DNA from: Linepithema humile
Taxonomy: Eukaryota; Arthropoda; Insecta; Hymenoptera; Formicidae
Reading direction: 5' to 3'
Assembly (NCBI RefSeq): GCF_040581485.1
Contig: NC_090133.1
Span: 14,694,001 to 14,758,000 of the forward strand
DNA length: 64,000 nucleotides
The stretch's first letter is position 1. Each line of letters begins with the position of its first letter. The position numbers and the translations under genes are program-made. This document shows positions 21,055 to 34,800 of this stretch, piece after piece. The notes below the pieces were generated by a model. That model ran no database searches and was not told where the DNA came from. It saw only the letters and a list, made by a program, of their open reading frames with translations.

Positions 21055-23212
21055 ATGCTTTATGTAAAAGTCTGTGCTCCGGCCTTAAGTCATGCCGCGA
21101 CAACGGCAACACCCGAAATAGTGAATTTTTCTGGCAGACGTTTTCGAAGTCAGTGGATGAAAGAATTTCCTTGGATTACATACGAGAATGAAAAAATCTT
21201 CTGTAAGATATGCGTCAAAGCTGCCAAGGAAATAAAATCACCGTTGCCTAAGTTATCTGGTTCAGAACAAAAATCACTTGACGCATTTGTGAATGATGGA
21301 TTCAATAGTTGGTCAAAGGCTCTTGAACGATTTCGCGTACATGAGAGAAGTTCGGTACATCGGGCTTGCTCTTTAACTGTTCAATCCGTAGAAACAGGTG
21401 CAAATGTCGCACAATGCTTAAGTGACGCCAAATTAATAGAAATGAAAACGGCCAGAAATGCATTGCTTGCGATTATAACTTCACTGCGTTTCTTGGTACA
21501 ACAAGGGCTCGCGATTAGAGGGCACACTGATGAAAGGTCAAATATCCGACAATTGCTTCTTTTGAGAACAGAAGACAATTCTGCTCTGAAGTCTTGGTTC
21601 AGTAGAACCAAGTATAAGTGGCTATCGCACGATATTTTAAATGAAGTTATATCCATCATGTCAAAAAGTGTTCAAAGATCCCTTCTAAACAACATCAAAT
21701 CGTCTGAATTTTATTCCATCATGATAGATGAAACCGCTGACATATCTGTGAAAGAACAGATATCCATTTGTTTCAGAACAGTCGATGAAAATTTGTCTGT
21801 AAATGAATATTTTATGGGATTTTACGAAACCGCGGAAACCAATGCCGAAACATTACATATAATTGTCAAAGATATTTTATCAATTATTCTCATTGAACAT
21901 TCACAAATGCAGAGGACAATGTTACGATGGCGCAAGTGCTGTAAGCGGAAACATATCTGGGCTACAAACTAGAATTAAAAGCGACGAACCACGAGCACTA
22001 TTTGTCCATTGTTCAGCTCATACACTCAACTTAGTTGTACAGGATTCAATGCAGGGTATTCCCATCATTAGAGATTTTCTAACATTAATGAAAGAGTTAA
22101 TAGCGTTCGTCAGAAATTCGCCTAAACGAGTTGCATGTTTCAACAAGCTGCAAAAAGATGGTGAAGCGGAATCACTTAATAACTTGACAGATATAAATCT
22201 ACTGCGTCCATTTTGTCCAACGAGATGGTGCCTACGGATTATTTCCTTGCAAATAATTGAATCCAACTATAAGGTTTTATTGACGTTTCTTAACAAATTA
22301 AGCAAAGAACGAGGGGAACCTGGTGCCAAAGCAAGTGGTTTTTTAAAACAAATGTTAAAGTTTGAGAACGTTTTTCTCCTTCAATTAATGATCAGCGTTT
22401 TTGCTAGGATAGAAACATTAAATTCTCAACTTCAAAAAAAGTCTCTTCATTTACAGGATGTTATTAATAGCGTCGACATTTTGAAAAAAACATTACAACA
22501 ACAACGAGAAAATAATTTTGAATGTCTGTGGGACGGCATTTTGAAGAAGTGCGCAGAATTAGAAATCGAGCAGCCAGTCCTGCTTCGCAAAAGAAAACTT
22601 CCCCGTCGTCTGGATGACTCATCATCAACTACTCACTATTTTAAGACTCCCAAAGATAAATACCGACAGACATTTTTCGAAGTAGTTGATCAAACATTGA
22701 GTAGTCTTAATGCCAGATTTCAGTCTGACACAGTGGACCATTTAACAAAAATGGAGCGGTTTGCGACGGGTTCAGAAGATGTGAAGACTGTCATCAACTT
22801 TTATGGATCCGATTTTGATGAAGAACGCCTGAAATTACATTGTGGTATGTTCCTTGACATTGCTAAGCAGGAAGGTTCTAAAATTGAAAATTTGAATGAT
22901 GTACTGATTTTTTTCCGAAATCACAAAAATGGCCATATAACCGGTGAAATGCTAAGTGAATTCAAACGATTCATAACTTGTTTGGTGACAGTCCCTACGT
23001 CAACATGTACAGCAGAGCGATCATTCTCCTGCCTACGAAGACTTAAAACCTATATTCGTCAAACTATGAGGCAACAGAGATTGAATGATTTAGCAATGCT
23101 ACATGTCCACCAAGAAGAAACATGCGCTATAAATGTAGAAAATATAGCAAATGAGTTTATAGACTGTTCGGCTGTGAGACGGAATACGTTCCATCACGTC
23201 GCTAACCGCTAA
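21055..23212 (+). pseudogene. hAT transposase, frameshifted, copy 2
   Basis: Frames 21055-21972 and 21863-23212 repeat the first copy, including the same frameshift. The single substitution noticed inside (near 22088) is silent in the translated frames. Confidence 0.9.
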
Positions 23213-23506
23213 TAAACTAAAAACTCGTACCTATATCTATGTTTATTTTAGTTAAGTCAATAGTTTTTTTTTATTTTTAAGTTTAAAGTTTTATTTTTAT
23301 TAAAGGTTACCTATATGCGAATTTTAATAACATACCTGTTTCAAATTTTATTTTTATTAAAGGTTACCTATATGCAAATTTTAATAAAGATTTATTTTAA
23401 AAAACTAAAAATGATAATTTTGGATTTCTACCACAGTATCTATATAATCAAATTTTCGTTCGTGCACCCATTGAAATTTTGGAAAGTCGGCGCCCATGAT
23501 GCAGAT

Positions 23507-23567
23507 GCAATGTATAAAAAACGTACAAAAACTGAAATAAAAGTAGTACAGAAAATGCAGATCAGGA
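23507..23567 (+). pseudogene. Decayed penultimate exon of the tyrosine-recombinase-like gene (copy 2)
   Basis: Duplicate of 7377-7437. Confidence 0.75.
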
Positions 23568-23715
23568 AGTAAAGATCTGGTTTATGTACATGTATACATA
23601 TACATGTAGGTATGTACATGTATATTCAACTAATAATGTTATTTGATATTAAATAATCGCAAAATATTAAATAATCGTAAAAAGGATATTTATGTATAAT
23701 TTATTTAATTTTCTT

Positions 23716-23925
23716 TATGTGCAGATGCATTTATGACGCCTGTTAAATATGCAACTTCGATACAAGAAGAGAAAAGAATTGTGTTAGAAATATTTGGAAA
23801 ATAATTACAAACTGGGATTACAAGATATACTAATAACTGAAAAAGAAATACAGAATCTTATATCTAGTCCTTGTATGATTAAACGAACAGTTCCACAAAT
23901 AAGAGTATGGTTATACACGTAAAAA
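23716..23925 (+). pseudogene. Decayed last (Myb-like) exon (copy 2)
   Basis: Duplicate of 7586-7795. Confidence 0.75.
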
Positions 23926-24174
23926 AAATTAAATAAATTTTAAAACTATTTATCACAAAAATCGCATCATAAAATTGTTTTAATACTTAAAAAAATGACT
24001 CAGTGTGTAATATACCTTTAGGTTGCAGTCCACTTGACGCTATAAATATACTTTGAGACGTTCCTTCGATAAAGAAAGAAAGAGAGAAAGAACACTTCAA
24101 AACATTTATAACGTCAACTGGATCGCAGTCATAGACATTATATAGATCGAGCATTAACTATTTGTATGTACATA

Positions 24175-24540
24175 TACAATAAAAGTCTTCAAAAATACCC
24201 ATTTATTTAAAACAGTAAATATTATATAAATAAAGTATAATTAGCAATATACAGCTATAACAATTATATTGTAGTTATAAAGTGATATTGCTTGGCTTAA
24301 ATTAAAACATGTATAAAAATTTCAATTTTATACATCCATGTCCCTATAATAGTCCATACATAAACATATACATATACATATATATGTCTTTATATCAATC
24401 CATTAGCTGTTAATATCTATACATTCTTAAAATGGACCGTATATGTTAAATCAATTATAGTTTTGACAAAAATAATATAGAATATAGATGATTGCGAGAA
24501 ATAGCTATATTGACTAAATAATATTTACTGCTTCTAAATA
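24175..24540. repeat. Dispersed non-coding repeat (copy 2)
   Basis: Duplicate of 8045-8410; a diverged relative is at 55370-55700. The foldback at 24545-24650 following it duplicates 8415-8520. Confidence 0.7.
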
Positions 24541-25937
24541 TACGCATCCTAAGTAGCACATGTTTGTTTCATATGTACGTTTCATGTACGTTTCCTAAAT
24601 GTATCCAATGGTTTAGAAAACGTATATGAAACAACATGTGCTACCTGGGATGTATATGTATATGTCTTTTTAAATGTCCTTGAAATATACCAAGCACGTG
24701 CGCACGTGCGCGTTTGGTACAATTTGGGAACATTTTTTGATACATATGGCATATTTTCAACTCTGTTCTAAAAATTAAAAGTTTTTTCGTTGATGCGTAT
24801 ACTATTTTTAAGTTTATTTTTATTTTTTATTATATTCTGATTTGATGTCTTTATTAAAAATGTTACAAAATATAAAAAAATATATAAAAAAGTGTTTTTT
24901 TTTTCTTTCATATTCATACAATCATACATCATGCGTCGAAACGTTTCCGACTGGCATAATTTCTTATGTTTTTTAAATATCTTATTATCAGTAAGGACAC
25001 AAAAGGACACTAAAGAATTATATAAGTATCATAAGTATTGCTCATTGGATATGGAACAGAGACAGAATGATATTGTACCGACTGTGTCTCTTGCTGGAAA
25101 ACAACCTATGAAGACTTTTTATTTAATAGTGTCACGTCCCGGCGCGGTGGCGGTAACACGTAGTGTTCGCACCTTTACGCGAGACTCAATCGGTAAGATT
25201 CACGAACCAATGAAAAAGTAAAAGATCAGAAAAAGAACGTGAAACACAAATGTTGTGTTTAATATAAAAAATCGTAACCAAAATCCCTTTCTAATGGATA
25301 GCGAAATTAAATGAGAGATCGTAAGGGAAGCAGTATCGCATTGATATTTTGTTGCTCCTTACGCGAACAACGTGTATGACCAATATAATTAGGACCGTAT
25401 TCTAATGAATAATAAATTTAAATAATAAATCGTAAAGGAAAACAGTATCGCATTGATATTTTGTTGCTCCTTACGCAAACAACGTGTATGACCAATAATT
25501 ACGACCGTATTCTAATGAATAATAAATTTAAATAATAAATCTTAAGGAAAGCAGTATCGCATCGATATTTTGTTGCGACTCTGCAAAACAACGTGTATAG
25601 TAATAATTAGGACCGTATTTTAATGAATAATAAATTCAAATAATAAATCTTAAGGAAAGCAGTATCGCATCGATATTTTGTTGCGACTCTGCAAAACAAC
25701 ATGTATAGTAATAATTAGGACCGTATTTTAATGAATAGTTAATTTAAATAGAGGCGAATAATGAATCCGAGTAAGACCACAAGAAAATGAATATGATAAT
25801 AATGCAGCAACGTAGTAAGAAATAGTAATCAACCATTGTGACTGACATGTAATTATTTAAGTTTTATTATCATGCATTTGAAATGAAAGAATCGCTTAAT
25901 ACCATTAGAATGCATCAAGTATATGTTGACCGAAAAT

Positions 25938-26309
25938 TTAAGAGAGTAACATTGGGTTTCGCTGATCATAAAAACTTTCTCCGTTTTCAGCGAGATTTTG
26001 CATATAATTAAGGTACCTGTCTTCGCATTCGTGACACTCGGAAATCGGTTGAATCAACGCGAGGTAGCGATGGCAAATAATGCAATGTAATCTTGGGCGG
26101 CGACGCCCGACGGATGCGTAATGCCTATCATTTAAAACTACGAATAAACTTTTATATTCAATCGGTTCGCTAGCGATGCATTCTTTGCAAAGACGCTCTT
26201 TTGCCGTAGGATTCACGAAGCTGGTTTCACGAACGCAACTAGCTAAGGAGTACCTATAAAGATATTCCAATCGAGGCGACCGACAAGCGTAACGTTTCCC
26301 CACACACAT
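25938..26309 (-). CDS. LTR-embedded cysteine-rich protein B, second copy (123 aa)
   Basis: Identical to the ORF at 9808-10179 except for tyrosine in place of histidine at residue 114. All three CxxC pairs are kept. Confidence 0.55.
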   Translation of the reverse strand: MCVGKRYACRSPRLEYLYRYSLASCVRETSFVNPTAKERLCKECIASEPIEYKSLFVVLNDRHYASVGRRRPRLHCIICHRYLALIQPISECHECEDRYLNYMQNLAENGESFYDQRNPMLLS

Positions 26310-26329
26310 ATCAATTATTTAAAATTCGA

Positions 26330-26752
26330 TTAATCAGACGGTTGATTTAATAAGCTGGTTATAACTAACGTACGTATTCCCGGGCCTCCGCCAAGTAGAA
26401 CGCTGGTAGGATCGGGAAGATTAGCAACACTTCGTCCTTCTCGAGTTAATTGATTTGTTAGGCTTATAAAATGATTGAGACACGCGAGACAGTGACGCAC
26501 TGGAAAAGGTTGAGATACGTTCTGGCCACAAACACGACACTTTGCTAATGGAACTATAGAACCGATATTCAAATGATGTCCGAGGACGTGTTCGAAATCA
26601 TTTCGCGTTGGTTCTGATAAATCGTGATAGCAATTGAGGCACAATATCGTGCCAGTATTTCTATTCAAGCACGCGTTATCCAAGATACAGTACACGAAAC
26701 GACAATTACAATTTGAGTCTGGGCGCGAAGATGTTACTTCGGTATCTGGCAT
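26330..26752 (-). CDS. LTR-embedded cysteine-rich protein A, second copy (140 aa)
   Basis: Identical in translation to the ORF at 10200-10622. Its intactness in the solo-like LTR, which no longer belongs to a provirus, means an LTR-driven transcript could still express it; expression is unproven. Confidence 0.55.
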   Translation of the reverse strand: MPDTEVTSSRPDSNCNCRFVYCILDNACLNRNTGTILCLNCYHDLSEPTRNDFEHVLGHHLNIGSIVPLAKCRVCGQNVSQPFPVRHCLACLNHFISLTNQLTREGRSVANLPDPTSVLLGGGPGIRTLVITSLLNQPSD

Positions 26753-27861
26753 TTTCTCTTGCTCAGATTTTAACTTTAAACCTTCCCATGCAAATAAATT
26801 TGGAACGGACTCACCGGTGTCGACTTGTATGGTACCTGAAGCCAGTGATAACTCAATCTAATTGTAAGGCGCCCAATCGGTTCCAGGATCGATCTTCCAA
26901 TAGCAGGCTGATAGTCGTATGGAGATGAATCTTCAGATGCGTCATTGTTGCTGGTTATCTTGCGGTCGAGGAATCACTGCACTAGAGTTATTTCGCGACA
27001 CGTCTTTACCTTTTATTATTTGTTGGAATTTAAGGATCGCACGCTAAATTGGAATAATGTTTAAGGATTTGAAATTAAAGATAAAATTCTCAAAGCAACC
27101 AAATAAATGTAATTATAAATGAAAATAAGAGTACATTGGTTTATAAATGAAATTACACTCGAATGAACTTATAAGATAAGAATTCTTACAAACATATTAG
27201 CACTTATGTTCTAGAAATGGAACGCGCAGTTCGCGAATTAAGTAATTGAACATATAAAATTGATAAACCGAACTTAAATTAACCGTACTGAACTAGGACG
27301 AAACTAGTACTAGAATTAGAATTAGACCGAGACTGAGTCAGAATTGAAATTGCGAATGCGAAAACTAACGATTTGACCGAAACTGACTCTCTGACTGAGT
27401 ATTGACGGCTTACTGAAAAATTGAATACTGACTCGGCGGCATCGCAGGGCCCGTATTTATACTCCTCTGGATCTTCAGAGACAAAGGTTTGTCCTATGCA
27501 ATAGGACCGCACATGAATGTAATCTCGCTTTAGAATATCGAATGTTCGAGGCATGGTTTATATAAAACTGCAGGCGATACTTGAACCTAAGTTTTGAGAG
27601 TGGTATGGTTAACATAAAACCGTAGGTGATATCCGGACCTAAGTTTTGAGAGCGACGACAGATAATTTATAGTCGTACGCTTTGAAACGCAACAAGGGGT
27701 TTACGTTACGCGAAAGGTTTCGTGTTGCGCCTTTCTGGCGACATGTGTCGAGCGCTATTGATACAGCGAGCGATAATTCCAAGAGGCGATAAACTAGAAA
27801 GTTTAAGACAAAAATTTACGAGTGGAAATCTACTTGCTAAAATATGGGGACGTTACAATAG

Positions 27862-28846
27862 ATTTTATGTCCTTGAATATTACCAACTATAAACTTTTAA
27901 TTTTAAGAACAGTTCCCAAAATATACCATATGTATCAAAAAATGTCCTCGAATTGTACCAAATATATATACATATTATATACAATTATATACAGTTTAAA
28001 TTATATAAGTGCCTGTATTTTTTATTTATTATATTTTTTATTAAGAAGATAATAAGAAAAAAAAACAGATAGCGTGAACAATTTTTATGTTTATTTTTAT
28101 TGTTTGTGTCTATATTATACAACGTATTTATATCATATAGTTTTTATTAAGACGTGTATTGTATTTAATGTAGAATAGGGATAAGTAATTGATCGAATCC
28201 GGCCCGCGAGGATTTACAATCCGAACTGTGACAAAAAAAGCAAAAAATATAATAATAATAATGTTTTAAATTTAGCTGCTGCGGTCCGCGGTATAAATCT
28301 TAAATTTCACATTTGGCCCAAAAAATTTTGCGTTTTCCTGATATAAAAAATATATTATAAAGAAAAAAATTTTTTTTATAGTGTACAGTTTATTGCATTG
28401 TATTTAAAATACATTTAAAAATACATTTCAGTCTGTAATCTCTTGTAGTGCAATTTTTTAAATATTGTATATTGAATTAAATTCACAATATTCAATGAAC
28501 ATAAAAACTGTAATTATTGCACAATAATTATTACATTATAAAAATTAAATAATTGAAGATTTAATATTCTTTTACATTAAAACAATGAACATGAAGATTA
28601 TAACTATCACATTATGAAAAGCAAACCTAAGTAACTATTTTTAATTAAAATTCAAGTTAAAGTTTCAATATTTATTTTGTGCAATATTTAAACTTAAAAC
28701 AATAAACAAAAAAAAACTATAATTATCACAATATGAAAATTAAACATAAATAATCATCAAATAAAGTTTAAATTATTGCTTTAATATTGCACATTAAATT
28801 ATTTTTTAAATATCAAAAAAATTTTAAGATAATTTTTGTGACCGTT
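27862..28846. other. AT-rich non-coding DNA
   Basis: No gene seen. The part 27865-27960 resembles 1495-1575 and 8535-8640 (TGTCCTTGAA.., ACAGTTCCCAAAATAT), a dispersed repeat. The part 28410-28720 resembles 2930-3120. A GC-richer patch (28195-28320) is not coding. Confidence 0.4.
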
Positions 28847-31800
28847 TTAAAAATTTAATTTCTTTTTTTGCGTGTGTAACCATACTCTCATTTGAGGAAC
28901 TGTTCGTTTAGCTAGACATGGAGTACTAGATATAAGATTCTGCATTTCTTTTCCAGTTATTAGTGTATCAGTTTGTAATTGTTTTTCAAATGTTTCTAAT
29001 ACAATTCTTTTCTCTTCTTGTGTCCAAGTTGCTCGTTTAACAGGCGTCACAAATGCATCTGCACACAAAGAAAATTAAAAAAATCATACATAAATATCCT
29101 TTTTACATTGTGGTTGTTTAATATCAAATGACATCACCAATTTATTAGTTGAATATACAAATTAAATTTCTTACCCTCTGATCTGCGTTTTTTTTGTACC
29201 GTTCTTATTTCAGTTTTTGTACGTTTTTTATACATTGAGTCTGCATTAGAAACATTAACATCATAATAAAGTAATCTATCTATATATTTCGGAAATAAAT
29301 TTTCTACTTACTATCACTCGATTGCTGCAAACTATCTTCAAATATTTCATTCTCTTTGATTTCTATATTTTTGTCACTTTCAGCTTCGCTGTCGCTTTCA
29401 TCAATTAAATTGTTTGCTGCATCTCTCACACCTTGGGCAGCTTCTAGAAGTTGTGAGACTTCTGTAATATCTTTAATTATTACCGGTTTTCTATACACTT
29501 CCTTGTGTATTTTTTCATGATGGCCCATGAAATTGGCTAGATCTGTAATCTGATTGTCCGTTAAATTAAGAGTTATTCCCATAGTGGCTATATGTTTTCT
29601 AAGTGTAGTGCCACGTAACGTGTCAGGAAATTCGGTTTTGCTCTTTTTAGCAAAACGCAACATAACTCGATATGCACGTAAATGTTTATCAATAATTTTG
29701 TCATGTCCTGGAATACCAAATAAATAAGGATTTTTTAAGTGTACTTTGGCTTTACTTTTTAAGTGTAAAAACATTTGTGCACATTCCAAATTAAGTTCAT
29801 CTAATATTATAGGAACAGTTCTTCCTAACTTTCCGCGTATACAAAATCGGACATATTTTTGTGCTTGTTTTTTTCTTTCTTTAGATAATTTACTGAACGT
29901 ATCGATATTTTCATTAATTCTTTCGTAATTTTTAAAATCAGAAATTAATATTCGTTCAGTTTCTCCTGGCCGGCGGCGATTAAATAATTGTATCGATGTT
30001 AAAGTAGTTTCTCCAAGAGAAATCCAATCAGATAATAAAAATTTGTTTTTCAAATTATTGTATGATTCTTTTTGCACTTTTAATAGATGATTCCGCAATT
30101 TTTGTATATCTTCCATTGTAGGAAGTTTTGTAATTTTTTGTCTTCTAAATTGAGTTTGAGATTCGACTACAGTTTTGTTAACACTTGCTCCATAATCAAC
30201 CGTTAACAGTTTTAAAAAATTTTTTGTATTTGTTTTTGTGTTATCGTCATGTTCTTTTATGCATTTTGTTATTAAAAGTTCGCCAATATACTTTACGTAA
30301 GTACCAAGATTAGATGCAACAGCTGGCTTTTCATAGGTATCCTTTTCTTTGTCATATTGTGCAACAATATTTATCGCATCTAAAAAAGTATCGTAATATT
30401 TTGGGTCATAAATAGAAGTCAAAGACGTTACATCATTATTAATATTTCTCATCGCTATCAATAGACGACTTACAAGCCGCAATCGAGCTCGAATCATTTG
30501 TAAATGATGCGATGAGTGTTTATATTTTTTGCACTGGGAATTCGCATACAATAACAACAAACTATCATAACGAATATTGCGCGTTACGTCATCATTTCTC
30601 ATTACTGGTAAGACTAATCGTCGTACTCTTTCATCAGCTTCTTTGAGACATTTGCCTTCTATTCTTCGACCCATTACTTTAACAATGCGACTTTTTTCTC
30701 CTGTCCGACCTGTACATTTTTTGAAATGATGTCTTAATGTCGATTTTAAATAATGACCCTTGCAATTTCCACATGCCAAATAATTTTTCAAAATCTTAGA
30801 TTGATTTTCTCTTGCTCGTCTACATGGAATAAAACCTTGTCCTTCGTATTGTTTTTCAATATTAAATTTGAAATTTCCTCTTTTTCTTAAAGTATCGATG
30901 ATCTTTCTTCTTTCGCTACAACCTTTAGGTAAATATTTGAACTTTTGAACGTCAGGTTCCTTAGAATGAACCAATTCGAAATGTCGAGCAATTTTTGCTT
31001 GCATTTTGTGACAGAACACACACATATATTTTTTTGTGCCAGCAAATTTTGTAGGTATTACTGTTTGTTCATCTTGCCGAGTTTCACATCCCTCAATATT
31101 ACTAACATCCATGCCTGTAGATATCGTTGAATCATTATTTTGCGTGTTAGAAAAGTGCTTTTTGATATCATCTTCCTGTTCTGATTTTTCTATTTTTTCG
31201 GAGTCACTCGCAGCTGACGAATATTCACTTTGTACATAATCAGAATCACTTTCAGTATCTTTTTCTATTTATAAAAAGAAAAAATATTAAATAATAACAA
31301 TAAAATAATATTCTAAGGCTCGAAAGTGATATTAATCAAAGAATAAAATAAAGAGGCAAACGAGCCGATGTAAAGTCAAAGTACATATATTTACTTCAAT
31401 AGTATAAATGTATATAAAACAAACGTTTCTACCTGGATCAGACCTTCATCAGTGTTATTAGATGTTAATTTGATATTATGAAAAACTGATTTCAGAATTT
31501 TAAATTTCCATTACAAGATACGCATTACGGAATACAATTCGTGTGACACAATTTTTAGTTACATGATACGCATTAACAAGACGCAATTAATATCAATTAT
31601 AATCTTTATTGTCCAAATCCGTTCTATGTTCAAATTATGAGAGCATACTGTTGTGTAAAAAGCCAGCATTTCCAAAGACATTTTTTTGTATAAAATTCGG
31701 AATTGTAGCAGAAAAATAATTCGATGATTAAATTCCTTAATTGAGCGGTGGAAGAGAAGGAGTGAATATGTCACTGACAGTCTGAACAAGACAGATTCAC

Positions 31801-34800
31801 TCTTATGTGTTGCAAGTTAGAACTCTATGATTAAAAATGAGCAACGAATCCCAACTCAATTTTTAATCATAGAGTTCTAACTTGCAACACATAAGAGTGA
31901 ATCTCTCTTGTTCAGACTGTCAGTGACATATTCACTCCTTCTCTTCCACCGCTCAATTAAGGAATTTAATCATCGAATTATTTTTCTGCTACAATTCCGA
32001 ATTTTATACAAAAAAATGTCTTTGGAAATGCTGGCTTTTTACACAACAGTATGCTCTCATAATTTGAACATAGAACGGATTTGGACAATGAAGATTATAA
32101 TTGATATTAATTGCGTCTTGTTAATGCGTATCATGTAACTAAAAATTGTGTTACACGAATTGTATTCCGTAATGCGTATCTTATAATGGAAATTTAAAAT
32201 TCTTAAATTAGTTTTTCATAATATCAAATTAACATCTAATAACACTGATAAAGGCCTGATCCAGGCAGAAACGTTTGTTTTATATACATTTATACTATTG
32301 ACGTAAATATATGTACCTTGTCCCTACATCGGTTCTTTATTTTATTCTTTGATTAAATAATAAGTCTAAGACTAAAAATAATCATAAAAATTGAAGTAAC
32401 AACATATAATATGGTTCTATTACCTTGTATTTCAGTATCATTCTCTTGTGCAAAGCACAAGTTCTTTACATTATTTGTTTTAATTTCTTGAAATTTGCAG
32501 GAAGTTGAAGGAAGTTGTTTTTCAGCATTATTATTCAATATTGAATTAAAATTTATATCTATAACGTAACAAATAAACATAGAATATAGATTAATTAAAT
32601 AGCTAATTTATAACTAACAATAAGTAAATAGTAATTAAATAATTTGTAAAAAAGTAAACTAATACAAAATTCAATAATTTTATTTACAATTTGTACAAAA
32701 TAAAAATACTACCTGTATTTAATAAATCAGGAAATTCATTAGAATTTATTAAGTTGGAATCAATTATCTCCTTTTCACGTATATTAGTATCAAGTATTGG
32801 TGATATACTTAGATCATTAATGATGTCAGTGCTTGTATTTCTTATGTCATTTTTAACAAAATCGTTAATGTTAGACATGACATCTGTGTTTGTATATAAA
32901 AAGCAATTTTCGTCTGAAGCATGAAAAAAGTAATTATAAAGGAAGTTTGTTTTACAATATTAATTGATGTAATTAAATAGAAATTAAAATAAACAATGTG
33001 GATTAATATTTTTTACATATTAATAAATCTAAATTTATAGTATAGATTAAAGACCAAGTTAAGCTAATGTAAATTTATAATGAATTTATTTGCGTGATTT
33101 ATTTTTTTAGTTAAAACATAAAGCTTTAGATTAATACTAGTAATATATTAATTCTTATATACAGTGAACCTTTAACATCATCAATGCATGATTGTCCTCG
33201 TATAAAGAATGTTGTATTTATCGTGTCAATATTAGTAATTTTACATCTGAAAATAAAAATGTTTAATGTATATTTTCATGCAAAAATATAAAAATTATTA
33301 TTTCATAAATACTTACTTATTTGTTGCCATTGCAGTTACTGGATCTAATTTTTTTTCTTGATAACTACCTGCAATAAATGACATATTTTACTATGTAAAT
33401 TAAATTATTAATATTATATATTTATGTTTTATAAGACACTAATAAAAAATTACATAAAAGATTAAATCAATAATATAAAACAAAAAATAACATTTTTATT
33501 ATTATGCAATTAAAAATTTAAAAAATTAAAAAATTACTTTACCTTCATCATCGATTATTTTTGATATTTCAGATAAGGAAATATCTGATACAGTTAAATT
33601 TTCAGAAATATTCAGTCCTGTAGAAAGTTTAGACTTCTCTGTTGGAGATGCTGTTGAAAATAGAAAAATGAAAATTATATTTACGAATTAATTCTTATAT
33701 ATTAATTCTTTATATTAATTCTTATATACAGGGAACCTTTAACATCATCAATGCATGAGTGTCCTCGTATAATGAATTTTGTATTTATCGTATCAATATT
33801 AGTAATTTTACATCTGAAAATAAAATTGTTTAATGTAAATTTTCATGCAAAAATACAAAAATTATCATTTCATAAATACGCACTTATTTGTTGCCACTGC
33901 AGTCACTGGATGTAATTTTTTTTCTTGATAACTACCTGCAATAAATGACATATTTTACTATGTAAAATAAATTATTATTATATATTATGTATTTATGTTT
34001 TATAAGACACTAATAAAAAAAGTTACATAAAAGATTAAGTCAATAAAATAAAATAAAAAATAACATTTTTATTATTATGCAATTAAAAATTAAAGAAATA
34101 AAAAAATTACTTCACCTTCATCATCGATCATTTTTGATATTTCAGATAAGGAAATATCTGAGACAGTTACATTTTCAGAAATATTCAGTTCTGTAGAAAC
34201 TTTAGACTTCTCTATTGGAAATGCTATTGAAAATAGAAAAATAAAAATTATATTTACGAATTATAGAACTTAAATAAAATTGTAATTTTACTTTTGATAT
34301 ATGATTTTACTTTTCTGATTAGTTTTCTGGTTTCAAATATCATGGAAATAATAAGTATCTTAGAAACTTCTTTCTTCGTCAAAAATATAGCTAAATTTTA
34401 AAGTAATTATAAGCCTAATGTATATGTAATAAATAAATAATTAACAATATAACCTTTAAAATTAATTTCTTCCATAGATTTTCTTTTCTTCAAAATATGT
34501 GATGTAATATTTTTAGAAATATTTATTTTAGATACTTTTTCTTCTGAAAATTTAGTTGTTCAGTTGTTCATAATCATAAATATAATGTATACATATGTAA
34601 ATAAATACCATATGGACATAATAATCTTACCTTTAATTTCACATTTTTTCTTAAGTTTGTTTCTTTTCAAAACAGTCTTATCCTTGTGTAATACTGTTTT
34701 ATTCTCACAAACATCATTCATGCAAATTTTTTGTTTGCCGTTCAAAGATTTAGCTGCGATCACAAAAAAGAATTTATTCACATGAACTGTTCTTATTTGC

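Larger units (their letters stand above)
19972..23498 (+). mobile_element. hAT transposon, copy 2 (3,527 bp)
   Basis: Same element, ends and ATGCAGAT duplications as at 3843-7368. One extra base near 20977 in the foldback before the transposase. It is a duplicate made with the surrounding DNA, not a separate insertion. Confidence 0.92.
19388..27857. repeat. Large direct repeat, copy 2 (about 8.47 kb)
   Basis: Near-identical to 3259-11727. It starts abruptly at ATCAATCATTG after truncated gag and ends at the LTR edge, followed by ATAG and unrelated DNA. Its LTR therefore has ATAG on both sides (25126-25129, 27858-27861) and no internal retroviral sequence, as in a solo LTR. Confidence 0.95.
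25130..27857 (-). repeat. Solo-like LTR of the Gypsy element (2,728 bp)
   Basis: Same LTR as 9000-11727, here bounded by ATAG at 25126-25129 and 27858-27861. No primer-binding site, gag or polypurine tract adjoins it, so it has the structure left by LTR-LTR recombination. It contains the same 110-bp array (about 25300-25735), both cysteine-rich ORFs and the TATA box. Confidence 0.88.

Noticed and set aside
31559..32138. Two identical 76-codon ORFs on opposite strands
   Set aside because: They are mirror images produced by the palindrome, with AT-rich composition and no motif.
34560..34785. Two 73-codon ORFs on opposite strands at the same place
   Set aside because: The minus one contains a real exon of the recombinase-like gene but reads through its intron; the plus one is a shadow.
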